DNA of 64,000 nt from Streptomyces sp. R28 (GCF_041052385.1 NZ_CP163439.1:6747001-6811000), one strand, 5' to 3'. Positions 8,440 through 17,493 are shown, numbered from the stretch's first letter. Notes: a model not told the origin generated them from the sequence alone. Made by a program: numbers and translations.

Positions 8440-9603
8440 GTGACTGCCACCGGACCCTGCAATGCCCTCGACGTCGTCGACGTTGTCGCGCTCGGCGAGT
8501 CCATGGTCACGTTCCTGCCCACGCGGCCGGGGCGCCTCGCCGACGTGCCGTCGTTCGAGCGGGGGATCGGGGGCGCGGAGTCCAATGTCGCGTGCGGGCT
8601 CGCCGCCGCCGGACACTCTGTGCGGTGGGTGAGCCGGGTGGGGGCGGACGGGTTCGGCGACCACTTGGTGGAGGCGATCGGCGGGTACGGCGTCGACGTC
8701 TCGGCCGTACGCCGGGATCCGGTGCGGCCGACGGGCGTGTACTTCCGCACGGCCGGGGACAGGGCGACGGACGCGCACGAGGTGGCGTACTACCGGACGG
8801 GGTCGGCGGCGTCGGCGATGTCCGTGGAGAACGTGCAGCCGGAGGCGGTGCGTTCGGGGCGGGTGCTGCATCTGTCGGGGATCACGGCGGCGCTGTCCAA
8901 GGGGTGCCTCGGGCTGCTGCGACAGCTGACCGCTCCGGACGAGGGCCGCCCGCTGGTCTCCTTCGACGTGAACCACCGGGCAGGCCTGTGGCAGGACGCC
9001 GACGGTCCGCTGGTGCTGCTGGAGCTGGCACGCGGGGCGGACATCGTGTTCGTGGGCGTTGACGAGGCGGAGGAGGCGTGGGGGGTTACGGGAGGTCCGG
9101 AGTCGATCCGGGAGGCGCTGCCGGAACCGCCGGTGTTGGTGGTGAAGGACGGGGGCCGTGGCGCGACCGTGTTCGCCTCAGCCGCGGGCGATCGTGCCGC
9201 CAGTGCGACTCCCGGCCCGCAGTGGGGGCAGCGGGACGGCACCCCGCCGACGCCGGGCCACGCCACCGGAGCTGCCCCGGCGCCGGACGCCGACGCGGCG
9301 CCGACCAGCTTCGTCCCCGCCCTCCACGTCGAGGTCGCGGCAGCGACGGGCGCGGGCGACGCCTTCGCCGCCGGCTTCCTCTCCGCCACCCTCCGCGCCC
9401 TCCCCCTCCGCGACCGCCTCCGGCACGGTCACCTCTGGGCCGCCGCCGCCCTCGCCGCCCCCGGCGACCTCGCCGCACCCCCCTCCCGCGACCACGCCGA
9501 CCGCCTGGTCGCCCTCGACGACGCCGCGTGGGAGAAACTTCGACTCGGCCCCGGCTGGACGCAAGCCTTTGAGCGGGCCGACGAGGAGGTACGTACGCCA
9601 TGA
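8440..9603 (+). CDS. PfkB-family sugar kinase (2-keto-3-deoxygluconate kinase-like)
   Basis: A 387-residue ribokinase-fold protein. GGAESNVACGLA near residue 44 is the substrate-side motif. ATGAGDAFAAGFL near residues 302-314 is the second PfkB signature, with catalytic base Asp307. ALGESMV at the start and YFRT near the lid fit the KdgK-like group, but sugar specificity is unproven. Residues of about 250-290 are a Pro/Ala/Gly-rich insert between the nucleotide-binding strands and the second signature that usual members lack. The GTG start has a GAGGAG site. It overlaps iclR by 4 bases (ATGA). Why a sugar kinase sits in a D-amino-acid locus is unclear; perhaps it handles a sugar acid taken up by the GntP-type permease. 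Confidence 0.8.
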   Translation: MTATGPCNALDVVDVVALGESMVTFLPTRPGRLADVPSFERGIGGAESNVACGLAAAGHSVRWVSRVGADGFGDHLVEAIGGYGVDVSAVRRDPVRPTGVYFRTAGDRATDAHEVAYYRTGSAASAMSVENVQPEAVRSGRVLHLSGITAALSKGCLGLLRQLTAPDEGRPLVSFDVNHRAGLWQDADGPLVLLELARGADIVFVGVDEAEEAWGVTGGPESIREALPEPPVLVVKDGGRGATVFASAAGDRAASATPGPQWGQRDGTPPTPGHATGAAPAPDADAAPTSFVPALHVEVAAATGAGDAFAAGFLSATLRALPLRDRLRHGHLWAAAALAAPGDLAAPPSRDHADRLVALDDAAWEKLRLGPGWTQAFERADEEVRTP

Positions 9604-10361
9604 GCCAGACCGTCGACCGCGCACTCAGCATCCTGCCGCTGCTCGCGGAGGGCCCCGCCGACCTCGGCCAGGTCGCCGACCGCCTCGGCGTCCACAAGTC
9701 CACGGCCCTGCGCCTCCTGCGCACCCTGCACGAGCACGGCCTCGTCTACCGCCAGTCCGACCAGCGCTACCGCCTCGGCGCCCGCCTGATCGCCCTCGCC
9801 CAGGAGGCGATGGAGAACCTCGACATCCGCGAGATCGCCCACCCCCACCTGGCCCGGCTGAACGAGAGCTGCGGGCACACCGTGCACCTCGCCGTGTACG
9901 AGGAGAACGAGGTGCTGTACATCGACAAGGTCGAGAGCCGGTACCCCGTACGGATGTACTCGCGGATCGGCAAACCCGTCGCCATCACCGTCGCCGCCGT
10001 CGCGAAGCTCCTCCTCGCCGACCTGGCCGAGCACGAGCGCCGCGCCCTCGCCGAGAAGCTCGACTACCCCATGTACACGGCCCGTTCCACCCCCAACGCC
10101 CCCGCGTTCCTGCGGGAGTTGGACAAGGTACGCGAACAGGGCTGGGCCACCGACCTCGGTGGCCACGAGGAGTCCATCAACTGCGTGGCCGCGCCGATCC
10201 GCGGTGCCGACGGCCGGGTCGTCGCCGCGATGTCGGTCTCCGCGCCGAACGTCGTCGTCACCGCCGACGAACTCCTCACCCTGCTCCCGCTGGTACGCCG
10301 TACGGCGGACGACATCAGCGGCGAGTACTCCGGCAGGACCTCAGTGAAAGGCACCGCATGA
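9600..10361 (+). CDS. IclR-family transcriptional regulator
   Basis: A 253-residue protein. An N-terminal winged helix (about residues 1-60, with LGQVADRLGVHKSTALRLLRTL) is followed by an IclR effector domain (about 70-245, with CGHTVHLAVYEENEVLYIDKVE and the late INCVAAPIRGADGRVVAAMSV segments). It probably controls the divergent D-amino-acid genes in response to a small-molecule ligand. The start overlaps the kinase stop (ATGA) and its end overlaps ridA by 4 bases, indicating translational coupling. A candidate operator is at 8325-8341. Confidence 0.9.
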   Translation: MSQTVDRALSILPLLAEGPADLGQVADRLGVHKSTALRLLRTLHEHGLVYRQSDQRYRLGARLIALAQEAMENLDIREIAHPHLARLNESCGHTVHLAVYEENEVLYIDKVESRYPVRMYSRIGKPVAITVAAVAKLLLADLAEHERRALAEKLDYPMYTARSTPNAPAFLRELDKVREQGWATDLGGHEESINCVAAPIRGADGRVVAAMSVSAPNVVVTADELLTLLPLVRRTADDISGEYSGRTSVKGTA

Positions 10362-10768
10362 CCGAGAAGATCGCGCTCACCCCGAAGACCCACACCACCC
10401 CGCCCGCGAAGTTCTCCCACGGTGTGAAGAAGGGGAACATCCTCCAGGTCGCGGGGCAGGTCGGCTTCCTCCCCGCGGTCGAGGGGCAGCCCCCGACGCC
10501 CGCCGGTCCCACCCTGCGCGAGCAGACCCTGCAGACCCTCGCCAACGTCAAGGCGATCCTGGAGGAGGGCGGTGCTTCCTGGGACGACGTCCTGATGATC
10601 CGCGTCTATCTGACGGACGTCGCCCACTTCGCCGAGATGAACGACATCTACAACACCTACTTCGAGGAGCAGGGGCTGACCCAGCCGCCCGCCGCGCGCA
10701 CGACGGTGTACGTCGGTCTGCCGGCGGGGCTCCTCATCGAGATCGACGCGCTGGCCGTACTCGGCTGA
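10358..10768 (+). CDS. ridA: RidA-family enamine/imine deaminase
   Basis: A 136-residue YjgF/YER057c/UK114 (RidA) protein of normal length. It has the family pattern GNILQVAGQVGF, a central VYLTDVAHFAEMN, and AARTTVYVGLP, where Arg114 matches the conserved arginine. RidA proteins hydrolyse reactive 2-aminoacrylate-type enamines and imines formed by PLP enzymes. That suits the PLP deaminase encoded in the divergent arm. The gene starts inside the iclR stop codon (ATGA) and is translationally coupled. The symbol is by family only; a paralogue elsewhere in the genome could be the main RidA. Confidence 0.88.
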   Translation: MTEKIALTPKTHTTPPAKFSHGVKKGNILQVAGQVGFLPAVEGQPPTPAGPTLREQTLQTLANVKAILEEGGASWDDVLMIRVYLTDVAHFAEMNDIYNTYFEEQGLTQPPAARTTVYVGLPAGLLIEIDALAVLG

Positions 10769-10888
10769 CGCCGACGCCTCCTCAACCCCCCGCACGCCGT
10801 ACACGGCATGGTGTCCGTCACCCCTGGGACGCCATGCCGCGATCCCCCCTGCCCGAAAGCCTGATGTACTTACCGCGAGGACCCCCGA

Positions 10889-12376
10889 ATGTCCCCTCTG
10901 TCCCTCCCGCTCGCCGCATCCGCCCCAGCCGAGACACCACCCCACACCGGCGGACTGCTCCTCCTCATCGACGGTACGGCCGGACTGCTGACGGTCGCCG
11001 CCATCGGCATCGCCCTGCTCCTGTTCCTGATCATCAAGACGCGCCTGCAGCCCTTCGTGGCCCTCCTCGCCGTCTCCATAGCCGTCGGCCTGATGGCGGG
11101 CCTCTCGGTCACCGAGCTCTTCGGCACCGTCCAGCGTTCGGACGCGGTGTCGACCATCGAGTCCGGCATGGGCGGCATCCTCGGTCATGTCGCGATCATC
11201 ATCGGCCTGGGCACCATGCTCGGCGCGATCCTCGAAGTCAGCGGCGGCGCCGAGGTGTTGGCGTCGCGCCTCCTCCACCTCTTCGGCGAGAAGCGCGCCC
11301 CCCTCGCCATGGGCCTCACCGGCCTCATCTTCGGTATCCCGGTCTTCTTCGACGTCGGCATCTTCGTCCTCGCGCCGCTCGTGTACGCGGCGGCCAAGCG
11401 CTCGGGCAAGTCGATCCTGCTGTACTGCCTGCCGCTGCTCGCCGGCCTGTCGATGACCCACGCCTTCCTGCCCCCGCACCCCGGTCCGGTCGCGGCAGCC
11501 GGCCTGCTCCACGTCCAGCTGGGCTGGGTCATCCTCATGGGCGTCGTCTGCGGCATCCCGGCGGTGCTCGCCGCGTGGGCGTTCTCCGGCTGGATCGGGC
11601 GGCGCGTCTTCGTCGCCGTACCGCAGGACATGGTCGAGGCGGCCGACGAGGCCAAGCAGGCCGTGATCGACGAGCAGCGCGCGGCGGGGGTCGAACCGCG
11701 GGAGACGCCCGTCCCCCTGGGCACGGTCCTCGGCATCATCGGTACGCCGCTGGTGCTGATCCTGGCGGCCACCTTCTCCTCGATCGCCCTGGACCCCTCC
11801 ACCACCCGCTCGGTGATCGAGTTCTTCGGCCACCCGTTCGTGGCCCTGACGATCGCCCTGCTGCTCGCGTACTACCTGCTGGGCATCCGCCGCGGCTGGT
11901 CGCGCAAGTCGCTGGAGACGGTGTCGACTTCCTCGCTCAAGCCGGTGGGCAACATCCTCCTGGTCGTCGGCGCGGGCGGTGTCTTCGGCGCCGTCCTCAA
12001 GGCCAGCGGCGTGGCCCAGGCGCTCTCCGACACCTTCAACGACGTCGGTCTCCCGGTGATCGTCCTGTCGTACCTGATCTCGGTGGTCCTGCGGGTGGCC
12101 CAGGGTTCGGCGACGGTCGCCATCGTCACGACGGCCGGCATCGTCGCCCCGCTTCTCACCGAGGGCGACCACTCCCAGCCCTTCATCGCCCTCGTCATCA
12201 TGGCCATCTCGGCGGGCTCGATCTTCGCCTCGCACGTCAATGACGGCGGCTTCTGGATCGTCGCCAAGTACTTCGGCATCAGCGAGCGGGACACGTTGAA
12301 GACGTGGACCGTGCTGGAGAGTGTGCTGTCGGTGGCCGGGTTCGTGGTGGCGGCGGTGTTGAGCTTGTTCGTGTAA
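10889..12376 (+). CDS. GntP-family gluconate/organic acid:H+ symporter
   Basis: A 495-residue protein with about 12-14 hydrophobic spans. FGIPVFFDVGIFVLAPL and LLAGLSMTHAFLPPHPGP are hallmark segments of the GntP/GntT family, and SHVNDGGFWIVAKYFGIS matches the conserved C-terminal region. Members import gluconate and related sugar acids, some also D-serine (DsdX), by proton symport. Given the neighbouring deaminase and D-aminoacylase, a D-amino acid or sugar acid is possible. The ATG at 10889 has a GAGGA site. A 120-base gap separates it from ridA, but it is probably in the same operon. Confidence 0.88.
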   Translation: MSPLSLPLAASAPAETPPHTGGLLLLIDGTAGLLTVAAIGIALLLFLIIKTRLQPFVALLAVSIAVGLMAGLSVTELFGTVQRSDAVSTIESGMGGILGHVAIIIGLGTMLGAILEVSGGAEVLASRLLHLFGEKRAPLAMGLTGLIFGIPVFFDVGIFVLAPLVYAAAKRSGKSILLYCLPLLAGLSMTHAFLPPHPGPVAAAGLLHVQLGWVILMGVVCGIPAVLAAWAFSGWIGRRVFVAVPQDMVEAADEAKQAVIDEQRAAGVEPRETPVPLGTVLGIIGTPLVLILAATFSSIALDPSTTRSVIEFFGHPFVALTIALLLAYYLLGIRRGWSRKSLETVSTSSLKPVGNILLVVGAGGVFGAVLKASGVAQALSDTFNDVGLPVIVLSYLISVVLRVAQGSATVAIVTTAGIVAPLLTEGDHSQPFIALVIMAISAGSIFASHVNDGGFWIVAKYFGISERDTLKTWTVLESVLSVAGFVVAAVLSLFV

Positions 12377-12391
12377 CGATGCGGGGGCTGG

Positions 12392-12430
12392 TTGCGCGGG
12401 ACACAGGGTTGTCGACCATACTGCTCCGCT
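12392..12430 (+). promoter_or_regulatory. Candidate sigma-70-type promoter for a leaderless gene
   Basis: TTGCGC (12392-12397), a 19-base spacer and CATACT (12417-12422) lie 8 bases before the GTG at 12431. No ribosome binding site occurs before that GTG. This arrangement is what a leaderless transcript starting at or next to the start codon would show. The hexamers are imperfect, so the call is tentative. Confidence 0.4.
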
Positions 12431-13060
12431 GTGGAGCAGCGCATAGGTTCAGGCAGCCAGCCCCTGGAAGGCGCCGGGTTCGACCCGGCCTTCATCCCCG
12501 GGCTCACCTCGCCCGCGTCCGCCGAGCCGGTGGACGTGAAGGACGACGACGTGGCCGAGGAGTCCGCCTCCGAGAAGACCGATTCCGAGAGGGCGGATTC
12601 GGCGAAGTCGAACGCCGGGGATACGGACTCCGGGGATACGGATCTCAAAGCCGCCGACGAGCCCGAGGCGGAGGCCGACGACGCCGACGACGACGAGACG
12701 GACGAGGAAGCCGACGAGGCCGAGGACGAGGCTCCGGCCGACGGCCCCGTCTTCGATGCCGCCGACCGCCGGGCCCGTATCGTCGCCGACCACAAGGGCG
12801 TCCGTCTCTCCCTGGACGACCAGGAGTGCGAGTTCCGTTGGGACGAGATCGGCGCGATCGAGACGGAGGCCCCGCGCTTCGGGAAGCGTTTCACCGTCAC
12901 GGTGCACACTCCTGACCGCCGCTGGTACCCGATCGAGATCGAGGCGGCGGCCAGGAGCCGCTTCAAGGAGTGGGACGAGCAGCTGGACGCGGTCCTCGAC
13001 GCCTACTTCGAAGAAGACGACGCCGAGGACGAGGCCGCGGTGGAGGCGGACGCCAAGTAG
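12431..13060 (+). CDS. Conserved hypothetical acidic protein
   Basis: A 209-residue protein beginning MEQRIGSGSQPLEGAG. The N-terminal 110 residues are dominated by Glu, Asp and Ala and are likely disordered. Residues of about 120-200 form an ordered region (RIVADHKGVRLSLDDQ, then GKRFTVTVHTPDRRWYPIEI, then RFKEWDEQLDAVLDAYFEE) that looks like a small beta domain followed by a helix. No signal peptide or membrane segment is present. I know no function. Start 12431 is chosen because the conserved-looking sequence begins there and a promoter-like element precedes it; an ATG at 12392 would lie in the promoter. Confidence 0.7.
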   Translation: MEQRIGSGSQPLEGAGFDPAFIPGLTSPASAEPVDVKDDDVAEESASEKTDSERADSAKSNAGDTDSGDTDLKAADEPEAEADDADDDETDEEADEAEDEAPADGPVFDAADRRARIVADHKGVRLSLDDQECEFRWDEIGAIETEAPRFGKRFTVTVHTPDRRWYPIEIEAAARSRFKEWDEQLDAVLDAYFEEDDAEDEAAVEADAK

Positions 13061-13105
13061 CCGGTTGCCGAGCAGCCGGCCGCCGAGCGACCGGCTGCCG
13101 AGCAA
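13061..13105. repeat. Three 15-bp tandem repeats filling a convergent intergenic gap
   Basis: Units at 13061-13075, 13076-13090 and 13091-13105 share the pattern CCGG-Y-YGCCGAGC-R-R/G. They occupy exactly the space between the stop of the acidic-protein gene and the stop of the carboxypeptidase gene, with nothing left over. Confidence 0.85.
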
Positions 13106-14458
13106 CTAGCTGCAGTACTGGGCTTGCTTGCCGATGGACCGGTACATGCAGTCCGAGTTCTCCAGCAGTTGCAGCACCGCGTCCCGGTTCCGGGACGTCT
13201 CCCGCTCGATCACCTCGTCGGGCGGGTAGAACCCACCCCCGGAGCTGGAGGACGGGTACATCTCGAAGGTGTACGCGAAGATCTTCTGGTTGCCCCACAG
13301 CCAGTCGTCGATCGACCCGTCGGTGATGTACAGGTCACTGGACTGCTCCGGCGTGTAGCCGTTGCTCGCCGCCATCTTCTGGCCGACCGTGGCGAACGCG
13401 TTCCGGTCGTCGGCGGTCATGCCGGTCGTCGTGTCGGAGGACGTGTACCCGAAGGGCCACAACACCAGCTCGCTGTACGTGTGGAAGTCGACTCCGGCCT
13501 TGATCTGCTGAACCCCGCCGACCACGCGGCTGCGCACGAAGTTGGCGACCACCTTGACCTCCGGCGCCGACTCGGCGGACGCGCCCCGGTACGTCTCCGA
13601 GGACGTCGACCCCGACGAACCGCCGCAGCAGCCCCACCGGTAGTTCCAGTTCCGGTTGAGGTCGGTCCCGACGTTCGACGAACCGGAGTTGGGCTGCCGG
13701 TTCTTGCGCCACGACCGGTAGGAGCCGCTGGCGATGTCGTACTCGCCGCCGTCCGGGTTGAGGTCGGGCACGATCCAGATCTCGCGGTTGTTCACCATGC
13801 TGGTGACCCGCGAGTCGCTGCCGTAGTCGGAGGTCAGCTCGCGCAGCAGATAGAGCGCCATCTCGACGGTGAGGTGCTCACGGGCGTGCTGGTGGTGGGT
13901 GAAGAGGACCTCCGGCTCGGACTCGTCGGTCCCCACGTTGTCGCTGATCTTGATGGCGACGATGTTCCGGCCCTGGTACGACTGCCCGATCACGCGCTGG
14001 CTCGCGATGGAGGAGTTGGCCGAGACGATCGAGTTGATCTCGCTCGTCATCTCCGCGTAGTTGTGATAGCGCGAGTCGCCGGACGGGAAGTCGTAGAGGC
14101 GGACGTCGTCCTTGCCGGAGGAGCGGTCGGGGACCGCGCCGAGCGGGGTGACGTCGTAACCGAGCTCGCGCAGCCTCTTGATCTGGTCCGCGCGGCCGGA
14201 GACGACGACGCCGTGACTGTGGACCTCGTCCACGGTCACACCCGTCCGCTGAAGTGCGGTGCGGTCCTTGGCGGTCGAGTGCATGTGCACCTCGTACTGC
14301 CGGGCGTCATCGGTCGACGAGACCGCCTTGGTGGCGCTGTCGGCGTTCGCGGACACGTTGTTGGAGAGGGGCGCCGCGAGGGCGAGAGCGAGCAGCGTGG
14401 CGAACGCGGCGGTACGTCTGCCGCTGCGGCCGCCTGAGCCGCGTGTGCGAAGTCGCAT
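13106..14458 (-). CDS. Secreted zinc carboxypeptidase, M14 family
   Basis: A 450-residue exported protein. A basic N-terminus with a hydrophobic core at about 17-30 is a Sec signal peptide. The M14 zinc site reads HAREH (His191, Glu194) with the third ligand His326 in DFHTYSE; the catalytic glutamate is about Glu399 in YTFEMYP. DLNRNWNYRWG supplies the usual substrate-carboxylate arginine/asparagine region. Residues of about 40-130 look like a propeptide. Four cysteines (GCC near 277, two near the C-terminus) may form disulfides. The enzyme should remove C-terminal residues from peptides outside the cell. The start has an AAGGAG site. The gene is monocistronic, with a 421-base upstream gap. 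Confidence 0.9.
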   Translation of the reverse strand: MRLRTRGSGGRSGRRTAAFATLLALALAAPLSNNVSANADSATKAVSSTDDARQYEVHMHSTAKDRTALQRTGVTVDEVHSHGVVVSGRADQIKRLRELGYDVTPLGAVPDRSSGKDDVRLYDFPSGDSRYHNYAEMTSEINSIVSANSSIASQRVIGQSYQGRNIVAIKISDNVGTDESEPEVLFTHHQHAREHLTVEMALYLLRELTSDYGSDSRVTSMVNNREIWIVPDLNPDGGEYDIASGSYRSWRKNRQPNSGSSNVGTDLNRNWNYRWGCCGGSSGSTSSETYRGASAESAPEVKVVANFVRSRVVGGVQQIKAGVDFHTYSELVLWPFGYTSSDTTTGMTADDRNAFATVGQKMAASNGYTPEQSSDLYITDGSIDDWLWGNQKIFAYTFEMYPSSSSGGGFYPPDEVIERETSRNRDAVLQLLENSDCMYRSIGKQAQYCS

Positions 14459-14879
14459 GAATTCTCCTTGTGGGAGTGGGGGGTGGGGTTCACTGCGACG
14501 TACTGCGTGATGCGGGTGTGGCGCTCATCGTGGGCCGGTGGCATGGACAGGTCAAGGGTGGCACGGTGATTGATGGCGTGAACCATTCGAAAATCAGCCG
14601 CGCAGTGTACGCGTGCGTGGTGCGCGGCGAGCGGTCCCGGACGAAGTCCACCCGGGGGTGTGAGCCGGGCGTGCGGGCCGGCGTGGGGGCGGGGGAGGGT
14701 GAGTAACCGCGCAAGGGGGGAGCGGTGGGAGCGGCGGCAATGGCGGGGATCGGCGCACCCTCCGGCTCCCTCGCCACCCGACTCCTTCGGTCCTCGACTC
14801 CTTCGGTCCTGGACACCTCCGCTCCCCGACTCCCTGCTCCTCGGCTCCCTTCGACACCACCCCGGAGGAACGGCTGATC
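14459..14879. other. Intergenic region between divergent genes
   Basis: The region lies between the divergent carboxypeptidase and STAND-LuxR genes and should hold both promoters; I could not place confident hexamers. The stretch at about 14776-14860 is low-complexity with repeated CGACTCC and CTTCGGTCCT units. Small open frames in it have no ribosome binding sites and no recognisable product. Confidence 0.5.
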
Positions 14880-17339
14880 ATGGGCGGATCAGCGCCACGA
14901 CGGGATCAACACCTGCCGGTCGAGACGACCAGCTTCGTCGACCGGCGCGGCGAACTCGCCGCAGGGCGCGAGCTGTTGGCCAGAGCGCGGCTGGTCACCC
15001 TGACCGGGCCCGGCGGCGTCGGCAAGACCCGCCTCGCCGCACGCATCGCGGCCGGTGTCCGGCGCACCTTCCCGGACGGCGTGCGCATCGTGCACCTCTC
15101 CGGACTCCACGACCCCACGCTCGTGCCGCTCGCCGCCGCCGACGCGCTCGACCTGCACGACCACTCCGCGCAGCCGCCGCTCCAGGCACTGGTGGAGCAG
15201 GTGCGGGACCGTCGGCTGCTGCTGCTCGTCGACAACTGCGAACATCTGCTGCCGGCCTGCGCCGAACTCGCCGCGGCCCTGCTGCACGGCACGACCGGCG
15301 TACGGATCCTCGCCACCAGCCGCCACCGTCTGGGTCTCACCGAGGAACACCTCCTGGACCTACGGCCCCTGCCGGTCCCCGACCCCGACGGCGACCTCTC
15401 CGGCCCCGAGGGCTACCCGGCCCTGGCCCTCTTCGCCGACCGAGCGGCCGCGGTGGTCCCCGGCTTCCGCCTGACCGCCGCGAACCGGGCAGCCGTCGCC
15501 CGTCTGTGCCGCCGGCTCGACGGCCTCCCCCTCGCCATCGAACTCGCCGCCGTCCGCATGCGTGTCCTCGACGTCGACCAGCTCCTCGACCGCCTCGACG
15601 ACCGCTACCGCCTCCTCACCGGCGGCAGCCCCGCCGCCCTGCCCCGCCACCAGACCCTGCGGGCGGCGGTCGACTGGAGCCACGAACTGTGCACCGAGCG
15701 CGAGCAGTTGGTGTGGGCACGGCTGTCGGTGCTGGCGGGGAGTTTTGATCTGGAGACGGCGGAAGCGGTCTGTGCGGCGGAAGTGGTCTGTGCGGGTGAG
15801 GCGGTCTGTGCGGGGGAGGCGGGAGCGGTCCGCGGGGGCGAGGAACCCGCGGCGGCCACTTCCCCCGGCATCCACCCCTACGACGTCCTCGACGCCGTCA
15901 CCGGCCTCGTCGACAAGTCCGTACTGTCCCGGGAGTCCGGCCCCGACGGCATCCGCTACCGCCTCCTCGACACCCTCCGCCACTACGGCCTGGACCGCCT
16001 GCGCCGGCTGCCCGGTGAGGAGCCCGCGGCCCGGCGCCGCCAGCGCGACTGGATGCTGCAGCGCGCCACCGCCTGCGAGAGCGCCTGGTTCGGACCGGGC
16101 CAGCGCGAGATCGTCGCCCGCCTGCGCGCCGACCAGGACAACCTCCGCACCGCGTTCGACTTCAGCCTCGCCACCCCGGGCGAACGCCTCGCCGGACTGC
16201 GCCTCGCCGGCACCCTGTGGTTCTACTGGCACGCCTGCGGCGCCCCTCGCGAGGGCCGCTACTGGCTCGACCGCGCCCTGGCCGCCAACCCGGAGCCGAC
16301 CCGGGAACGAGCCCGTGGCCTGTGGATCGCGGGCCTCCTCGCCGCCGCGACGCACGACCTCACGGCAGGCCTCGCCCTCGCCCGGGACGCGCACGCTTTG
16401 GCCCGTGACCTCGACGACGAGGCGGAGGCCGCCCACGCCGAGTACGTCATCGGCGTCATCACCCTCTTCATGGACGACCTGCCGACCGCGCTGAAGCACT
16501 TCGAGGCCAGCGTCGCCCGCGGCCCCGTCCCCGGCCAGCACCTCTCCCTGCACGGCCTCGACCAGGTCGAACTCGCCTGCGCCCTGGGTTTCCTGGGCGA
16601 GGCCGAGCGCGCCGTCGAGGTCTGCGAGGGGGTGCGCCGGATGTGCGAACAGCGCGGTGAGGAGTGGGTGCACTCGTACGTCCTGCGGATGCTCGCCCTC
16701 GCCCACGCCGTGCAGCGCGACTGGCGCCGGGCCGAGCACCACGCCCGTCACGCGCTGCGCCTCAAACTCACCGTCCACGACGTCACCGGCATCGCCCTCA
16801 CCCTCGACCTCCTGGCCCACATCGCCACCCAGGCGGGCGCCCCCGAGCGGGCGGCCGTCCTGCTCGGCGCCGCCGACCGCACCTGGGCCGGCATCGACCG
16901 CGACCGCTGGGGATCGGCGGCCCTGAACTCGGCCCGCCGCGACAGCGAGAGCCGGGCGAGCGAGGCCCTGGGCCGCCCCGACTTCCAGCGGGCGTACGAA
17001 CGCGGCGCCGGACTCGACCTGGCGGAGACCGTCGAGTACGCCCTCCACGACGGCAGACAGACCCCACGGCCCGCGGCCGGGCGGAGACCGAACGGCCGGC
17101 CCCGGTCCCCCCAGCCGGCCACCGGCGTCCGCCTCACGCACCCCGCCACCGGCGTCCGCCTGACCCGCCGCGAGAGCGAGGTCGCCGCACTCGTCGCCGA
17201 GGGACTCGCCAACCAGCAGATCGCCGACCGCCTGGTCATCGCCCGCCGCACCGCCGAAGGCCATGTCGAACGCATCCTCGGCAAGCTCGGCTTCAGCAAC
17301 CGCAGCCAGATCGCGGCCTGGATGGCGGCGCAACCCTGA
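14880..17339 (+). CDS. STAND ATPase transcriptional regulator with LuxR-type DNA-binding domain
   Basis: An 819-residue regulator. The NTPase has Walker A GPGGVGKT at 43-50 and Walker B-like LLLLVDNCEH at about 113-122, then a winged-helix module and TPR-like helices (about 420-700). A LuxR-type helix-turn-helix ends the protein (about 755-819, LTRRESEVAALVAEGLANQQ). This is the layout of large ATP-binding LuxR activators, which act when ligand binding drives assembly. Two internal repeats stand out: a VCA-GE tract near residue 300 encoded by repeated GCGGTCTGTGCG units, and a duplicated PATGVRLT just before the DNA-binding domain. The start at 14880 has a GGAGGA site. Its target genes are not evident here. 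Confidence 0.87.
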   Translation: MGGSAPRRDQHLPVETTSFVDRRGELAAGRELLARARLVTLTGPGGVGKTRLAARIAAGVRRTFPDGVRIVHLSGLHDPTLVPLAAADALDLHDHSAQPPLQALVEQVRDRRLLLLVDNCEHLLPACAELAAALLHGTTGVRILATSRHRLGLTEEHLLDLRPLPVPDPDGDLSGPEGYPALALFADRAAAVVPGFRLTAANRAAVARLCRRLDGLPLAIELAAVRMRVLDVDQLLDRLDDRYRLLTGGSPAALPRHQTLRAAVDWSHELCTEREQLVWARLSVLAGSFDLETAEAVCAAEVVCAGEAVCAGEAGAVRGGEEPAAATSPGIHPYDVLDAVTGLVDKSVLSRESGPDGIRYRLLDTLRHYGLDRLRRLPGEEPAARRRQRDWMLQRATACESAWFGPGQREIVARLRADQDNLRTAFDFSLATPGERLAGLRLAGTLWFYWHACGAPREGRYWLDRALAANPEPTRERARGLWIAGLLAAATHDLTAGLALARDAHALARDLDDEAEAAHAEYVIGVITLFMDDLPTALKHFEASVARGPVPGQHLSLHGLDQVELACALGFLGEAERAVEVCEGVRRMCEQRGEEWVHSYVLRMLALAHAVQRDWRRAEHHARHALRLKLTVHDVTGIALTLDLLAHIATQAGAPERAAVLLGAADRTWAGIDRDRWGSAALNSARRDSESRASEALGRPDFQRAYERGAGLDLAETVEYALHDGRQTPRPAAGRRPNGRPRSPQPATGVRLTHPATGVRLTRRESEVAALVAEGLANQQIADRLVIARRTAEGHVERILGKLGFSNRSQIAAWMAAQP

Positions 17340-17493
17340 GCCGTCCGGCCACCGAGGCCGTCCCCACCACCCTCGACCCGCACCCACCGCACCCACCGCA
17401 CCCACCACACCCCCCAACTCACCCACCGCACCCCCCCGACTCACCCACCACCCCCCCACCGCATCCATCGCACCCAAGAGGGAGCCCGGACCC
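17340..17493. other. Intergenic gap with CCCACC-rich tandem repeats
   Basis: The gap holds a low-complexity run of ACCGCACCC and CACCCCC-type units (about 17384-17460). It would be a C-rich, almost G-free segment in the transcript. The next gene has its own GAGGGAG site, so the two may still be co-transcribed. Confidence 0.5.
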
